From Aptenodytes patagonicus (Eukaryota; Chordata; Aves; Sphenisciformes; Spheniscidae): a stretch of 64,000 nt of DNA. Below are positions 14,235 through 26,660 of this stretch, piece after piece; the first letter of the stretch is position 1; each line of letters begins with the position of its first letter. The stretch lies in NCBI RefSeq assembly GCF_965638725.1, contig NC_134950.1:137631636-137695635 (forward strand). Reading direction: 5' to 3'. Below the pieces are notes generated by a model, which saw only the letters and a program-made list of their open reading frames with translations, was not told where the DNA came from and made no database searches. The position numbers and the translations under genes are program-made.

Positions 14235-17200
14235 TTGTAGAGCATTTTGAATGAGTACATATATAGAAGAGATAAAGAATGATACAGGTATGGCAGGCCT
14301 TTACAAACCATTTATAACGAGAGAACAAAATAGGGCCACTCAGGAAAGTTCATCTGAATGAGAAATAACAGAAGCTACACTATGTCTACACTGGTGTTTA
14401 ATTCAAATTAAACAATCCACTTGAATGACATATGAATTTAAGCTAGCTTTCCTAAAAGATGTTATGGGGGCAAGCCCTAACATAAACACACAAAAGGAGA
14501 AGAGCCAAGAGGAGAAGGACAGCATTAGTGTAGTGAAAGACACTATTGAGTCAGTTGGTTGCAGGCCAAAAATTTGTATTACAAAAGGCCGATCTTGAAA
14601 TAGCGAAAAAGTAGTAGTTTGTAGACATCATCTCTGGAAGTGATGGGAATCCCTTTACTTAATGAGCACAAACGTTGTGTGTATCCTTCACCTATCAGAG
14701 TAAATGGGATCTCCACGTATGCTTTTTGCTGTCTGTGAAGTGCAAGTACATGACAGCTTACAGGCAGACACAGCAATCAGACAGCACACAGCTGCCACAG
14801 AGATGTTGAAAGAATAGCTATTTTCCATAGAGCAGAGAGTATCTGATTTCCATATTGTGCACTTCAGCGCTGTGCATTTCAGTCAAAAGGAGGTGATCTA
14901 GTACATATGTCAGTGGACATCTATTTATTTTGCGTCCTCTAGAGTGCTAATCACCAAGGGGCACATTCACTACTAATACTTTCTGCCAATGTATTCGGCA
15001 CACAAATTCTTTAAGACTGTCTTCACTAAGAAGGCATAACCTGGATTTCCTGGTTAAATCGGCTAACCACTGAGATTGTCTCTTGAGTCTCAAAATGTGT
15101 ACTGGTTTCCTTGAAGACCTTGTGCCTGGCAATACATGAGAAAGTAAGAATTTCACTCTGCTCATTTGTGGTTCTAGAAAAAAAACTTGAATATCAGACA
15201 CAAATAAGTTGTGAAGAGTCCAGTATACAGAGGCAAATAAACGAAAACCCAAAATGCATTATGATGTTTCAAGTCTCAAAATTGTGAGGGGCTCATTTGG
15301 AAACCAGTAACAAGCTTCATCATCTCCAGAAAAGTAAACAAAACTATACTGAGGCAAAACAGAATGAAAAGCTTGTGGATTTTACTGACAGCCTATAATT
15401 TATCTTGGGAAAAATAAGTTTCAAACTACTTCTGCTTATGTTTTAGAGAAAAGATTTTATACCTTTATTAACATGAAGCTGTGCTTATTCAGGCAAGTAT
15501 TTGGTGTTTTTAGGTGCCCCTTTCCATCTAACCTGTTGACATTATTATCTATCCCTTAGAACAGCCCCATTCTGGGGACTTTACATCCCATATTTATGAG
15601 GAAGAAGAAAACACTCTAAAGCTATGAAACAGGTAAAGCAACAATTTCATCCTTAATACTTTCCTGTCCTTTTCCTCAGACTCCTAACCAATAAGTTCAC
15701 ACTTAGAATCTTCTAAAGAATTCAATGAAAGCTTTCAGTGTCGATATGAAAGTAATAATGATAATCCATTAATAATAATGATTAAAGGTGAATGGATTGA
15801 CATTTTTCCATTATGTGTTATAGTCAAGCAATGGCTGAATATTTGGGAGATTGTTCCCATACCTCTAATTTTTACAAAAATGTTTGCATGAATGACTGTG
15901 GGGAAAAAAAAAAAGGTGTCGCTACATAGATAATTTATTCTTTCCTTTCTGTAAGTGTACTGCTCAAAATATTTCAGTCATCTATTCAGAGAGTAGCAAC
16001 TGCTATTAATCCATCCAGCTTGTCAAATATGTAGTACACTATGTAAAGATGTCCCATTATCAACCAGTCCATTATTACCCCAAATATCTGTTCTGGAATG
16101 TAGTCTACCTGAAATTATATTAGTCATTGATGCATTTTTTTTCCTTCTGGTAAAGAATGGAGTAAAAAAAGAAGGGAAGCAAAGAAATAGTGTCTGTGCT
16201 TCAGTGTTGCAAAGAAAAGCTTCCGTGTAAGAACTGATCATAGATGGTGATTTGGCATCTACCTGGGCCTGGAGGTAGACCTAACAGAAATCGCAAAATG
16301 AGACATTGGATCATCAGTTCTTGAGTTCCACTTCCAATTTGTTAATGTTTTTATTAATTATTTCAGTGTTTTTCATTTTAGTAAAAACAATAAAATGTTG
16401 AGCAAGTGCTAAACTGAGAGAAAGAAAAGATTGTGAGGTAGTAAAAATATACATAGGAAAGAACAGATAATAAAATAGATTTCTTCATTTTCAGATTAAA
16501 GCAAAATTCAAGGCATCAGAATTTTGTGTGGGATGGCAGAATTCCCGTCTTCAATTAACATGCTGTCTAAAAGAACTTGGCGCCTCCAGCATTCCCATGG
16601 ATTTCTGGGCAAATCACACTCTTCATAAATGTAAGCTCCACGCTAATTTTTCAATCAACTCTAATTAGAATAGTTTTAATTTACAAGGGCACTTTGAAGA
16701 TTCAGGACCAAATTAACTTGAGATAAAGTTCCATTCCCTGAAGACACTGGAAGTGTGCCTGGTCCTAATAATGGTGAATATGATTCACCATGTTTAAACC
16801 TTTATAAATGACAGTCTAGTGATTCTGTTATTTAGCCATCACTCGGCAGACACTGGCCTTCAAACGTGCTAAAAGCCAAGCACCGCTTCATCAATAATGC
16901 CAATGGATGAGTTAAAAGTTCCACTGCTTGTTCATGCTGAAGGAAAGCCTCAAAGAATTCAGTACAAATTATAGCTAAAGATTCCCATGGCTCACTCTCT
17001 CCCAGTGCTTAGCAACGAAAATAGGGTGCTCCACATAGTTGCAGGGCCACTGTGCCAACATACATAAAGAGTAAGGGGTGGGAGGGTTAAAGGAAGGATG
17101 TCAGTCATATTTTGGGGAAAAAATGACAGCAGTGGCTCACCAGAAAGTGTTATGGCTGACAGTCTCCATCATTATCTTATTTCTTAGTATCATAGTCTGT

Positions 17201-20191
17201 AATTAGAGTGCAGCTGATGTGCTGAGAAATATCTTTTCCGCTATTTACAGAAAAGAGCGAAGCACTTATTCAAAACCTAGTCAGGTTTCCAAATGGTTTA
17301 AGTCCCATGCTAATTTCCCCAGATATTTTATGTTAAGAAAGATGGATAGGCTTCTAAACCAATACTGTTTCTAGGTCAAGAACACATTTCTATTTCCATC
17401 TTTATATTTATCAGTCTGAAAAAAAGCATATAGGTGTCACTTGACAAGAAATATTGTGCTCGTCTTGTAAAACCCTGAAACTGCTGAGGTACAACAATAA
17501 ATTTATTTTATGTGGTAGACTATTAAAAATTACTTACTTGACTTAGAATTATAAACATGTATTTTATGTTACAGCTAGCTAGAAGGTTACATCTTAGTTG
17601 TGGTCTTTCTTCATCCATTTGGAAGCATCACTTTTGCTAGCAAACCATTTTTATTTATATGGATATAATATCGTATCTGAAGCAGCAGAAAAAGCTAGCC
17701 CAAAACACCTCAAAACCCCCTCCATTACTAGAGATGAGATTTATAGTTCCAGGGTGAGCTCACATAAACACAATTACCATATGAACTGTCTGAGACGTAG
17801 ATAGCATTGCCTACGGCAATTATCAAGGGCCTCCTTACCTTTTTTTTATCATGTCCCATACTGTATCATGTCTCACAAATAATGAGACCGCAGCAATCCC
17901 TGCAGAGCCATTGAGACAAGAAAATAATAGAAGCAGAAAGGATTGGTTAATCCTTTCTGTAAGTTAAAAGTTTTGCAATTTGGCACAGACTTTACAAGCA
18001 ATGATATAATGAATTTTGTACTTAAATGATACATGATCTAAAAGGAAGTCCAAAAGTTAAGAGCATACATCTTTTGGGGGTCAGGTTTAAATTCCCAGGA
18101 CTTTCAAGACATGAAGAGTGAACAGCCTGACTACTGAAATATGAAACTTAGCAATATCATCATAGATATCGATCACTTTTGTTTGTTAACCTATCTGGAA
18201 TGAGAGAAATCAGAGGGAGAGCCGTGGTGAGCATCTGGTATGTACTGGAGTAGCCGAGGCATCTTCAAAAGGACCATATTTTAAAAAGTTCATACCAACA
18301 AAGATGAACTAGAATGGACTCCTTTAAAATATAATTCAATCATTAAGTGACTAATTTAACAAAACATGTGGAGTCTGTTTATGCCCTTAAGAAGCACTGA
18401 TTTTATTATTCCAAGCTTTACACATGGTTCTGAGCCATGAGGACTCAATATATCAGACCAACCATTCAACAGCTGGAAGTTGGCACATGCAAATTTTTAC
18501 CAGCTGAAGAGTTTTTCCAGTACATTTAGGTTTAGGTCCACGAGTTGCTCTTCATCTCTCAAACGACAGTTAATGCTCACTGAAGTCACTAAGAACAGAG
18601 AACACACATACCATGCAGGACCTCACTACTGCTCAGTAACTCACCAGCCCATTAAAACTGTTCGTATGCGTAACAATGCAGTTTGAATGTCTGCATAAGC
18701 CATTTATTCAATAGGGTCAGTTAATCAACAGGGTGGAAATCACTTTATATCAGAAAGGATCATCTTACAGGTGAGTTAAGCCCCAATTAAACAAATCCCA
18801 CACAGTTCAATTGCCCACGTGGTCTTCTCAATAAATGGCCAAAGTCCACATTTTTAAATTGGACTAAATAACTGCATAGGAAAAAGAAACATGCGTGGGG
18901 AAACTTTGACATAGAACAGTGTTACCCCTTCAGCCCTCAGAGTTTCAGACCTGCCATTCTATTAGAGGGATGTCATGTTGCACATCTCTGCTCAGCTTCT
19001 GTCTCTCCTCTTGGGGTCAGCCTTTGAGTAGGAACATGAGAGATCATGTCCTGCACAGGAACCACTTCTAGAGATTTTTCTATCTCCTCCACAAAGATAT
19101 CATGAAAGGTCCAAACAACCATACCAGCAATTCACGTCAAAACTCTTCTCATAGTCTTTTGGAATAAATCTCCTGAGAGCACCATCTATGTATTATGTAT
19201 ACTGCTGTTATTAGTGAACTATTATTAGCTGCTTATTTTGTGTGTAGTCTTTTATGAATAACAGTTTTTCTTCTTTAGCTTGCTGACTAGGGACCCACAA
19301 AAAATTGGTATGGGGGATTTAAGTTAACTCCAAACCAAAATTTTGTAACATTTTCTGACTGATCAGACAAATGAAAATATTTAATTTGGGGTTGAAAAAA
19401 AAGAACCCAGAACTAAATCATATGGCCAAGTTCTGCTCAAGCCCAAATTCTCACTGAATCCAAACCTCTTTAAATAAAAATGCCTGATTGGATTCATCTT
19501 TAGCACTAAGGAAGTCATTGCTGCTCTGCTTACTCAGTGAAACAGCAATACTGTGATACCACACTCTTGGAAGACTCACCACCTGTGCAATTAATAGGGA
19601 GGGATACAACACAGATAAGACCATCTGCTGTTTCTGAATTCTTTGAGTTGGTGAAAAAGAACCGAAGCTGCTAATATTTAAAATTATAAATACTATAAAT
19701 ATGAACATACTTAACTCTACCCACTTTTAAGGCAAGTAATGTCAAACTGAAGTTTTAAAATTCTACATTCTCCAAATACAACTTTATTAGTTACATCAAT
19801 ATTATTAGGCAAAGCCAGCTGCTTGCCACTGCCTCCTGCATCTGTTTTTAACAATAAATTAGAATCTAAAATAAAAAGAAATCTTGCAGAATACATTGGC
19901 AAGTGTTCATAAATGGTCACTTGGACAAAAGCATACAGAAATGAGTGTCCATATGCCCATGAGGAGTGAATGAAATCATTTCTATTGTAAGAAAAAGCAC
20001 CCCCAGGGCAAGGACTAGTGTGCAAATACACTGATGAACAGAACCAGAGTTAAGGGAAAGGATAGAGATGCCAAGTATGTCTGAACGACGTAGGTTGCTG
20101 CTACTTAGGGCATATAGGGAATATATGGGAGCAGATGTCAGCTGAAGGGAACCTAAAGAAAGGAGGGATGCCTGCAAAGTAAGAGTAGAGA

Positions 20192-20257
20192 GTGTGTGTG
20201 TGTGTGCGCGCGCACGTGTGCACATGCATGTGTGAGTGTGAGTGTAAGTGTGAGAGT
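20192..20257. repeat. (GT)n microsatellite with (GC) and GTGA interruptions
   Basis: Alternating purine-pyrimidine DNA: GT units, then a short CG run, then CA/TG and repeated GTGTGA units. Alternating GT/GC tracts can adopt Z-DNA. This is an ordinary compound microsatellite and is likely to be length-polymorphic. Confidence 0.85.
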
Positions 20258-23200
20258 GCTGCAGGTGCTTAAGTGCTATGCCTCTTCTGGAGATGCTACT
20301 GGGTGGTGGAAACATTTGGCTGTTAATCCTAAAATAATACTTCTCTTATTCACTGGAGTGGGGCAAATATGACATGATTTTTAATGTAACATTTTTATTT
20401 TAACAATGCCTGAAGGCAGAACTTGAGCCTGACTGCATAGAGGCACTGAACAAAACACATAAAAAATGGCCCTTGTCTCAGGAAACATAAAGCCTGTTAA
20501 AGCTTGCTGTTCTCCTTGGATAATATTCTGAGGAACGACAAATAACAATGTGATCAAAATGTTGTTTATTTAAAAGTCTGTATGTCCTTTCTGAATCCAG
20601 CCAAACTTTTTACAAAATTCCAGTCCACCACAATTATAACGCCTTTTTCAAAGAATCTTCACAGAACCACAACCCTTTCAGCAGATACACAACTCATCCA
20701 AATACATGCAAACAGGGATGAGTACTGGAACAGAATAAATCCCTCAGTAAAGCTCCCGGTATTAACACTGGGACAAGAACTTATTCAAATGCTAGGAGAT
20801 TGTAACCCTACCTCTACAATTTTCTTAACTAAATTAGATATCAAAGTCTCTAGCTTCTTTCTAACAGTTATGTGGTAGCAATGAAAGGAAAATACCAGCC
20901 CCTACTTAAGTTAAAATTCATCTTCAAAAGCCTGCTAAAATTAAGCTTTTGTTCCTAGCCTTCCTCTTTGGCTGCTCCTTGTATTCAGCCCTGAAAGTTT
21001 CTAGAGCCCAGGTTGTCTTTCCTGGGTTTAATCCAATCCTGATGGAGGCTGAGAGGAGCCTTTGTCCCCTTCCTCCCCTCCCCTTCTTTCTCAAGGGACT
21101 CTTCTAACCCAGACTCAAGCTAAACTACACCAAATGCAAACCATTGACAAAATGTCTTTTATACCTGACTATAAATTACCTACTCTGCGTAGTGCATCAT
21201 GATGGGCACCTTGCAAATACGTTAAGGGACCAGAGCCAGAGCAATTCCCAGTCTAAAAATATTAACTATGGTTGTCTCGGATTAACTGTACAGAGGAGGA
21301 TGTAGCTGTCTCTCTCTCGCATACCAGTTTGTCTTCTCTCTTCTCCAAGTGGTTAGGCATAAAGCTTCATCAATGGTGTATGTGACTATAAAATGTTGGA
21401 TAGAAATAAGAACTGATGTGCAGGGTGTCCTTCATGCTGGTAGCAGGGCTATATCAGCATGGTACATATTCTCCCTTGTCTTCTCACATCCTTGCACAAA
21501 ACCAGCAGAATTTTTTTACAAAGTATTGATATAAAATGAAGTTCCATGGATATCAGCAAAGAGAATGATATAATTGAGCTCCAATGTTTATATGCAGCCA
21601 TGCAATTTAGAATTTTGCACTGAAATATCTGAAAGATAAAAATCTTGGTAAAAAGTCAAGTGTTTGTTCCTGTTTATAGATTTTTTTTTGCCTGGAGGTT
21701 TATCTTGAACAATAATTCTGCATTCAAGGTCTGACGTGACTGTTCTACATGTAATCTCATTATCTTCCTAACAGAGAGAGTAGGAATGTAAATATAAAAG
21801 AACTATGGTTTTTTGACTTAGAAACCATACGTTTTGTTGCTTGCATTTCTGAACTGTCTTGAAGCTAACCCAGCCTATTGTGAACATCAGAAAAGAAATC
21901 CATCTGGGTAAAACCTTGTGGTATAGTAAGTAGTATGAGATCCAGTTCTCAGAAACTCAGTTCCTCTAGACAGTAGGCTGCTTTTGAAAGGGTGGCAGCG
22001 TGTCTTTCAAGGATAAACATTATTTAGTCTATGGGAACAGGGTCTGTAGAGAGCTTGTACTTCATGTAGCTGTTCTCCCTTGCAGGATCCTCCTTGACAC
22101 TGGTAAGCCAGACACACATTTCTACCTACCTTGCTTACTTGAAGGCAATCCCTCATATCCTGCCTTTCTTAGGTGGATGGTAGATGAAACTATTTGCTTA
22201 TATTCTTGCTTGTGCACAGAAAAACCTCGTGTGTCTCTACTGACTCATTTCTTGACTAGATCAATTTACATTGTTTGTGCTTTCTAAATTCTCTTGGCAT
22301 GTGCGTCAGTGGCATGCAATGCCCAGCATCCATATGACCAGGTTCTGTGGTGTCACCCTGCTGTAAACCAAGGAAATAATGGAAAGTATTTCTGAATTAC
22401 ATCCTTAGCCAATACTAGAAACCTGGCCTACTGTTTTCCATAAACTGTAGCAACTGAAATTATTCCTCCTGTGAAGAAGTCATTTTATTCTTGATTTGTC
22501 CTACTTTTCCCCAGAATATTCTTATTAAATTCATATAAGCATCCCTCTGTAACAGGCTGATTACAAGGAAAGAACTGCATTTCATCCTGAGCTCATGTGC
22601 AAATATTTCCTCAGTTAACACATCTCTCCATTCCCAGTAGGATTAGATCATTGTACCTCTAATATTTCACAAGAATTTGCTGCTGGTTTGATAAATTGAA
22701 AAGATGGCATCTTCTCTACCGCAAAGTCCTTTGCCCCACAAAAAAGCCATACTGTAATAAATAATAAATATACAGTACAGCTTCCTTAGACAGATTCCAA
22801 GAATTTTATATGCTGTAATTTAATCCTTAGAAAACCAGAGGATATTAAATGAACTAAACTGTCTTAGCCAGAAATCTCTGATTTGGGCTGCTCTTTGATG
22901 TTTATATCTGAAAGTCTTTGATGTCTTAAAATTGTTTCAGAAATTAGAAAAAAATCTTGACTTTGTAAATCATTTTGTGATTACATAAATGACAATATGA
23001 TGACGAATGGCACAGAGTTTACAAAAATGAATTGTTTCTCTGAATATTAAGTTAATCAAAAAGCCAAGACTGTCTAGTATGAGCTCCTAGTGCCTTAAAG
23101 ATCCTTTGGCATTCCAGATGCACAATGAAACGAAAATAGTGTAGCCTTATTATGAGCACCTTTCCACATCTGCAATCCTGTTATACAATAAACTCTTGTT

Positions 23201-23413
23201 CTTTTGTAGCAAGATTGCACTGGTTCTTTTTTACTTTCTTTTTTATTATTAATTTGAAACATGTGGGGAGAGGGTAATCCAGTAAGCCATAGGCATTTCA
23301 TATCAGAGCTTTCATGCAATCACATGTAACGTCAACCATCTGGGTGGAAGGATAGATAGAACTTGTTTTATATCAGTAGACTTTGAATGATAGCAAGGAG
23401 CAGACGCAGTAGA

Positions 23414-23478
23414 GTTCAAATGAATATTATATATATATTCACATCTGTGAACATAATACTAGTAGTATTCACTTGAAC
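23414..23478. repeat. Nested inverted repeat
   Basis: Outer arms of 12 bases (23,414-23,425 and 23,467-23,478) are reverse complements except for one position. Inside lie three further palindromes: 23,422-23,440 (6-bp arms around an AT run), 23,438-23,451 (TTCACA/TGTGAA) and 23,455-23,469 (7-bp arms AATACTA/TAGTATT around one base). The structure is AT-rich. It may be a decayed terminal-inverted-repeat element or chance; no transposase frame is nearby. Confidence 0.55.
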
Positions 23479-24989
23479 ATAGACCCATTGATGGAATAAA
23501 CCGGTTTTGCTATTAAATAAAATAACAAGCACTATACAATAAGAATGTTTGTTGTATTTACCACACTTTAACTGTATAGCATTGTTTATAAATGGATGCA
23601 ACTGATACGTATGAAACATAAAAGAGAATGAGTTGTATGCATATACATGTGCAAAAAGAGAGATTTCTGTCAGCAACATATTTTTCTGATTGGTAAATAA
23701 ATGCCATTTTGAAATTCCACAAAACTAGTGATTAGGTAGACAATTAGAAGATAATAATTTAAAAACCAGATGTCTGCTTTTATTTTGAGAAAAGAGAAAG
23801 CATTATCTCTGAAAACACATTCATTTATTGTTTATTTTTCAAAGTGAACTTTAAAATTAAATTACAGTGTTTGGAAGAAAAAAAAATTAAATAGACATCT
23901 GAAAGAAATAGAATCTATTTATAATTTTACCTTTTAGATGTCAGAAGATATCCTAGAGGAAAGCCTTAGGGATATAAATTCTTCTCAGACTTACAGTAAA
24001 GGCATGCAATTTTTTAAGATGCATAATGCTGTATCAAAGTTTTGTGAAAACCTGATAAAAATTCAAGAGTTCATGCATCTAAAAGATTAAAACCAACAAC
24101 CAATGCAAACACTTAAAATTATTTACAGTCCTGTGAAATCCAAACTGCATGCATGTGGAGTACTCTGTATATTGTAAAAACTGCAGTTCAGTCTGGAATT
24201 TTGTACGATAGAAGCAGAGAGGAAAATATATGACATGCAATATCTTTGCCTGTACAGTACAAATTAGTGAGTTTCCACTCTATGTTTAGGTAACATATCA
24301 TCTAATCATTAAGACAATTCTATGCTGATGTTTTCTTTTAATGTAGCATTCCAGATGTTTGTTCTCTGTTCTCTACAAGTGACTGAATAAGAACAAATTC
24401 CAAAGTGAGAATCTGAACACTGAAATTATGTTCTGGTTGGTTGAATGGTTTTGTAAATAAGCCATTAAAAGAGGTACTATCTTCCAGGTTAGTTTTCTAG
24501 ATAGTTAATAGTTTGACTGATCAATTACTTTTTTTTTTTGGCTGCTTGCTTGTGAGTAGTGAGCATTCTACACAGCCCCCTGCCTTTTACATTCATTACT
24601 TCATTTTAAAGAAAAAACGAAGCCACAAGCCAGCAAATCACTTAAGCACTTGATAACTTCAAGTTCTCATCGCACATGAAGTGAATGGCACTACTTCTGT
24701 ATGGGTATCTATGAACACAAATAAGTGTTTTGCCTTTTTAGGACCTAATCATTGACTAAAAAGCTCAGACCTATTGTATCAAAATATTCTGCCATATTTC
24801 ATGTATATTTTCTCAGATGCCATGACCACAAATGCAACCAAGAGCTTTTATTGGCCACCTATCCTAAATAAATTCTCTGTGGAAACTTTTTCAGAACCTG
24901 AGGAGAAGGGGATAAGCCATCTCCTCCTGTTGGGAGGAAGTGTGCTCCTTCAAAGGAAAAAGGCGTCAGGGTTCAGAACTCTCGATTCC

Positions 24990-26660
24990 AAGAATCGCAG
25001 GATCGTAGAAAAGCTGTTTGTAGGGGACATTTGGAGGTCCTTCCCACACAAATTTTACTTTTGCTAGCACTAGATCAGGTCAGACATATCTTAGTGCTGT
25101 CCTGTCTAGAGAACTTTCAAGGATGAAGATTCCACATCCTCTCTGGGCAGCCTGTTCCAGTATGGCACTACCTGTCTGCCACAATTAAGATGTTTTTGTC
25201 ATCTTTGCATCTCCCCTTCTAGTAATTGCAGGTTGCTAGATTGCTATCAGATCATTCCTTAGCTTCCTCTTTGTCAGACTAAACAAGTCCAGCTTCTTCA
25301 ATCTCTCTTCATGATCATCTTCAAAGTGCATCACTGCAACCTCTTGTTTCTCAGCATCCCTCAGGTACTAGGGGGCTCCAAACTAGGCTTTGTTTTCCTT
25401 ATACAGCTTCATCAGTGCCAAGCAGAGGACAATAATAACTTCATTTGGTCTGCTCCCATGCTCCCCCTAACATAGTCCAATACATGGTTTACCTTATTTG
25501 CAATTTGCGCTAATGGTTTATATTCTACCTGTAGTCCATCACAACCCTGTCCTTTTCAGGGGACTTTACTCATTTCCCAACCTGTACTGGTATATGAGGT
25601 TGTTCTGCCCCAGGCTCAGGATCCTCATGATGTTTATGTCGGTCCAGTTCTCAAGAATCCTTTGAATTAAAGTTTTCCCATTCTTCATGTCAATCATTCC
25701 TCCTAATTAGCACTATCTGCAGATTTACCTGAAGACATATTCTGTGTCACCATCTAAGTTGTTGAGGGAAATACTGAACAATATGAGTCCCAATACCAAA
25801 CCACAGGATACTTTGCTCATTACCAACTGGAACCAAAATCATTGATTTTACTACCCTTTTACTGTGGTGGTAAGGCCAATTTTCAATCCATCTAAGAAAC
25901 TGTTCTTCCTATCCATACTTTCTCAGCTTCCACAGGGAATCCTTTTGGGCACAGTGCCAAAAGCCATCCTGAAGACCAGGTATCCATTGCTTTCCTCCTG
26001 CCCATTCAACATGCCATCTCATGATAGCAGGCAATCAAGCTGGTCAAGCATGATTTGTCATTGCAAAGTCTGAGCTAGTTATTCCTGATTGCTTTCATGT
26101 GTTTGAAGATGGATTCCAAGGGGACATGCTTTACAATCTGTACAGGGATTAATATGGCCTGTAATTCCCCAAGTCCTCCTATCACTTTTCTCAAAGATGG
26201 GCATAGTGTTAGTCATTTTTTCTTGTAAGGGATCTTCCCTGATAACCACAGTTTTTTTCAGAGACAGCAACCTTGCAATCACCGCAGCCAGCTCTTTCAG
26301 TGGCCTTGGATGAATCCGATCCAGCTCCACTATTTTTAAACTTCTCTCAGTAATACTTACCCTGTTTCTACTGCATTACTGAGTTTCCTTCACTTTACCA
26401 AATGTCATTGGTCCACACAGAGCTGTGAGATCAGGCGTTGCCTGTGAAAACTGAGACAAAAAAGATGGTCTACTTCAATGTTTTCTCTGTCATCTCTCAC
26501 TAGGTTGTCTACCTCATCAGACTCACATTTTTCCTGAATGTTATTTTGTAACTAAGATATCTGCAGAGTCTTCTCTCACCACCTCTTATGTCCCTGACTA
26601 TTTTTAGCACTGACTAGATATTGGTCTTCACCTTCTTGTCCCTAAATACCAAAGAAAAGT
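24990..26660 (-). mobile_element. Old, long CR1-type LINE copy
   Basis: Read on the minus strand, this is an ancient 5'-truncated CR1 element. Its 3' end is on the left, where 24,990-25,007 is a degraded form of the CR1 tail followed by the reverse of the 'ggacctccagag' 3' core. Further right, the minus strand still encodes a recognisable reverse-transcriptase piece at 26,330-26,079: 'IHPRPLKELAAVIARLLSL', then 'MPIFEKS', corresponding to the CR1 'IHPRVLKELADVI' and 'TPIFKKG' motifs. Many stops and indels break the frame. The right-hand boundary is judged from fading similarity and is uncertain. It is far more diverged than the copy at 31 kb. Confidence 0.8.

Larger units (their letters stand above)
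10613..24985. other. AT-rich intergenic DNA, no gene seen
   Basis: No gene can be supported across this stretch. Open frames are short and low in complexity or start at non-ATG codons. Simple repeats lie at 14,196-14,234 (A-rich) and 20,192-20,257 (GT-rich), and a nested inverted repeat lies at 23,414-23,478. Segments such as 16,500-16,760 carry clustered homeodomain-like TAATT cores and could be conserved non-coding elements, but this cannot be shown from one sequence. Confidence 0.65.
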
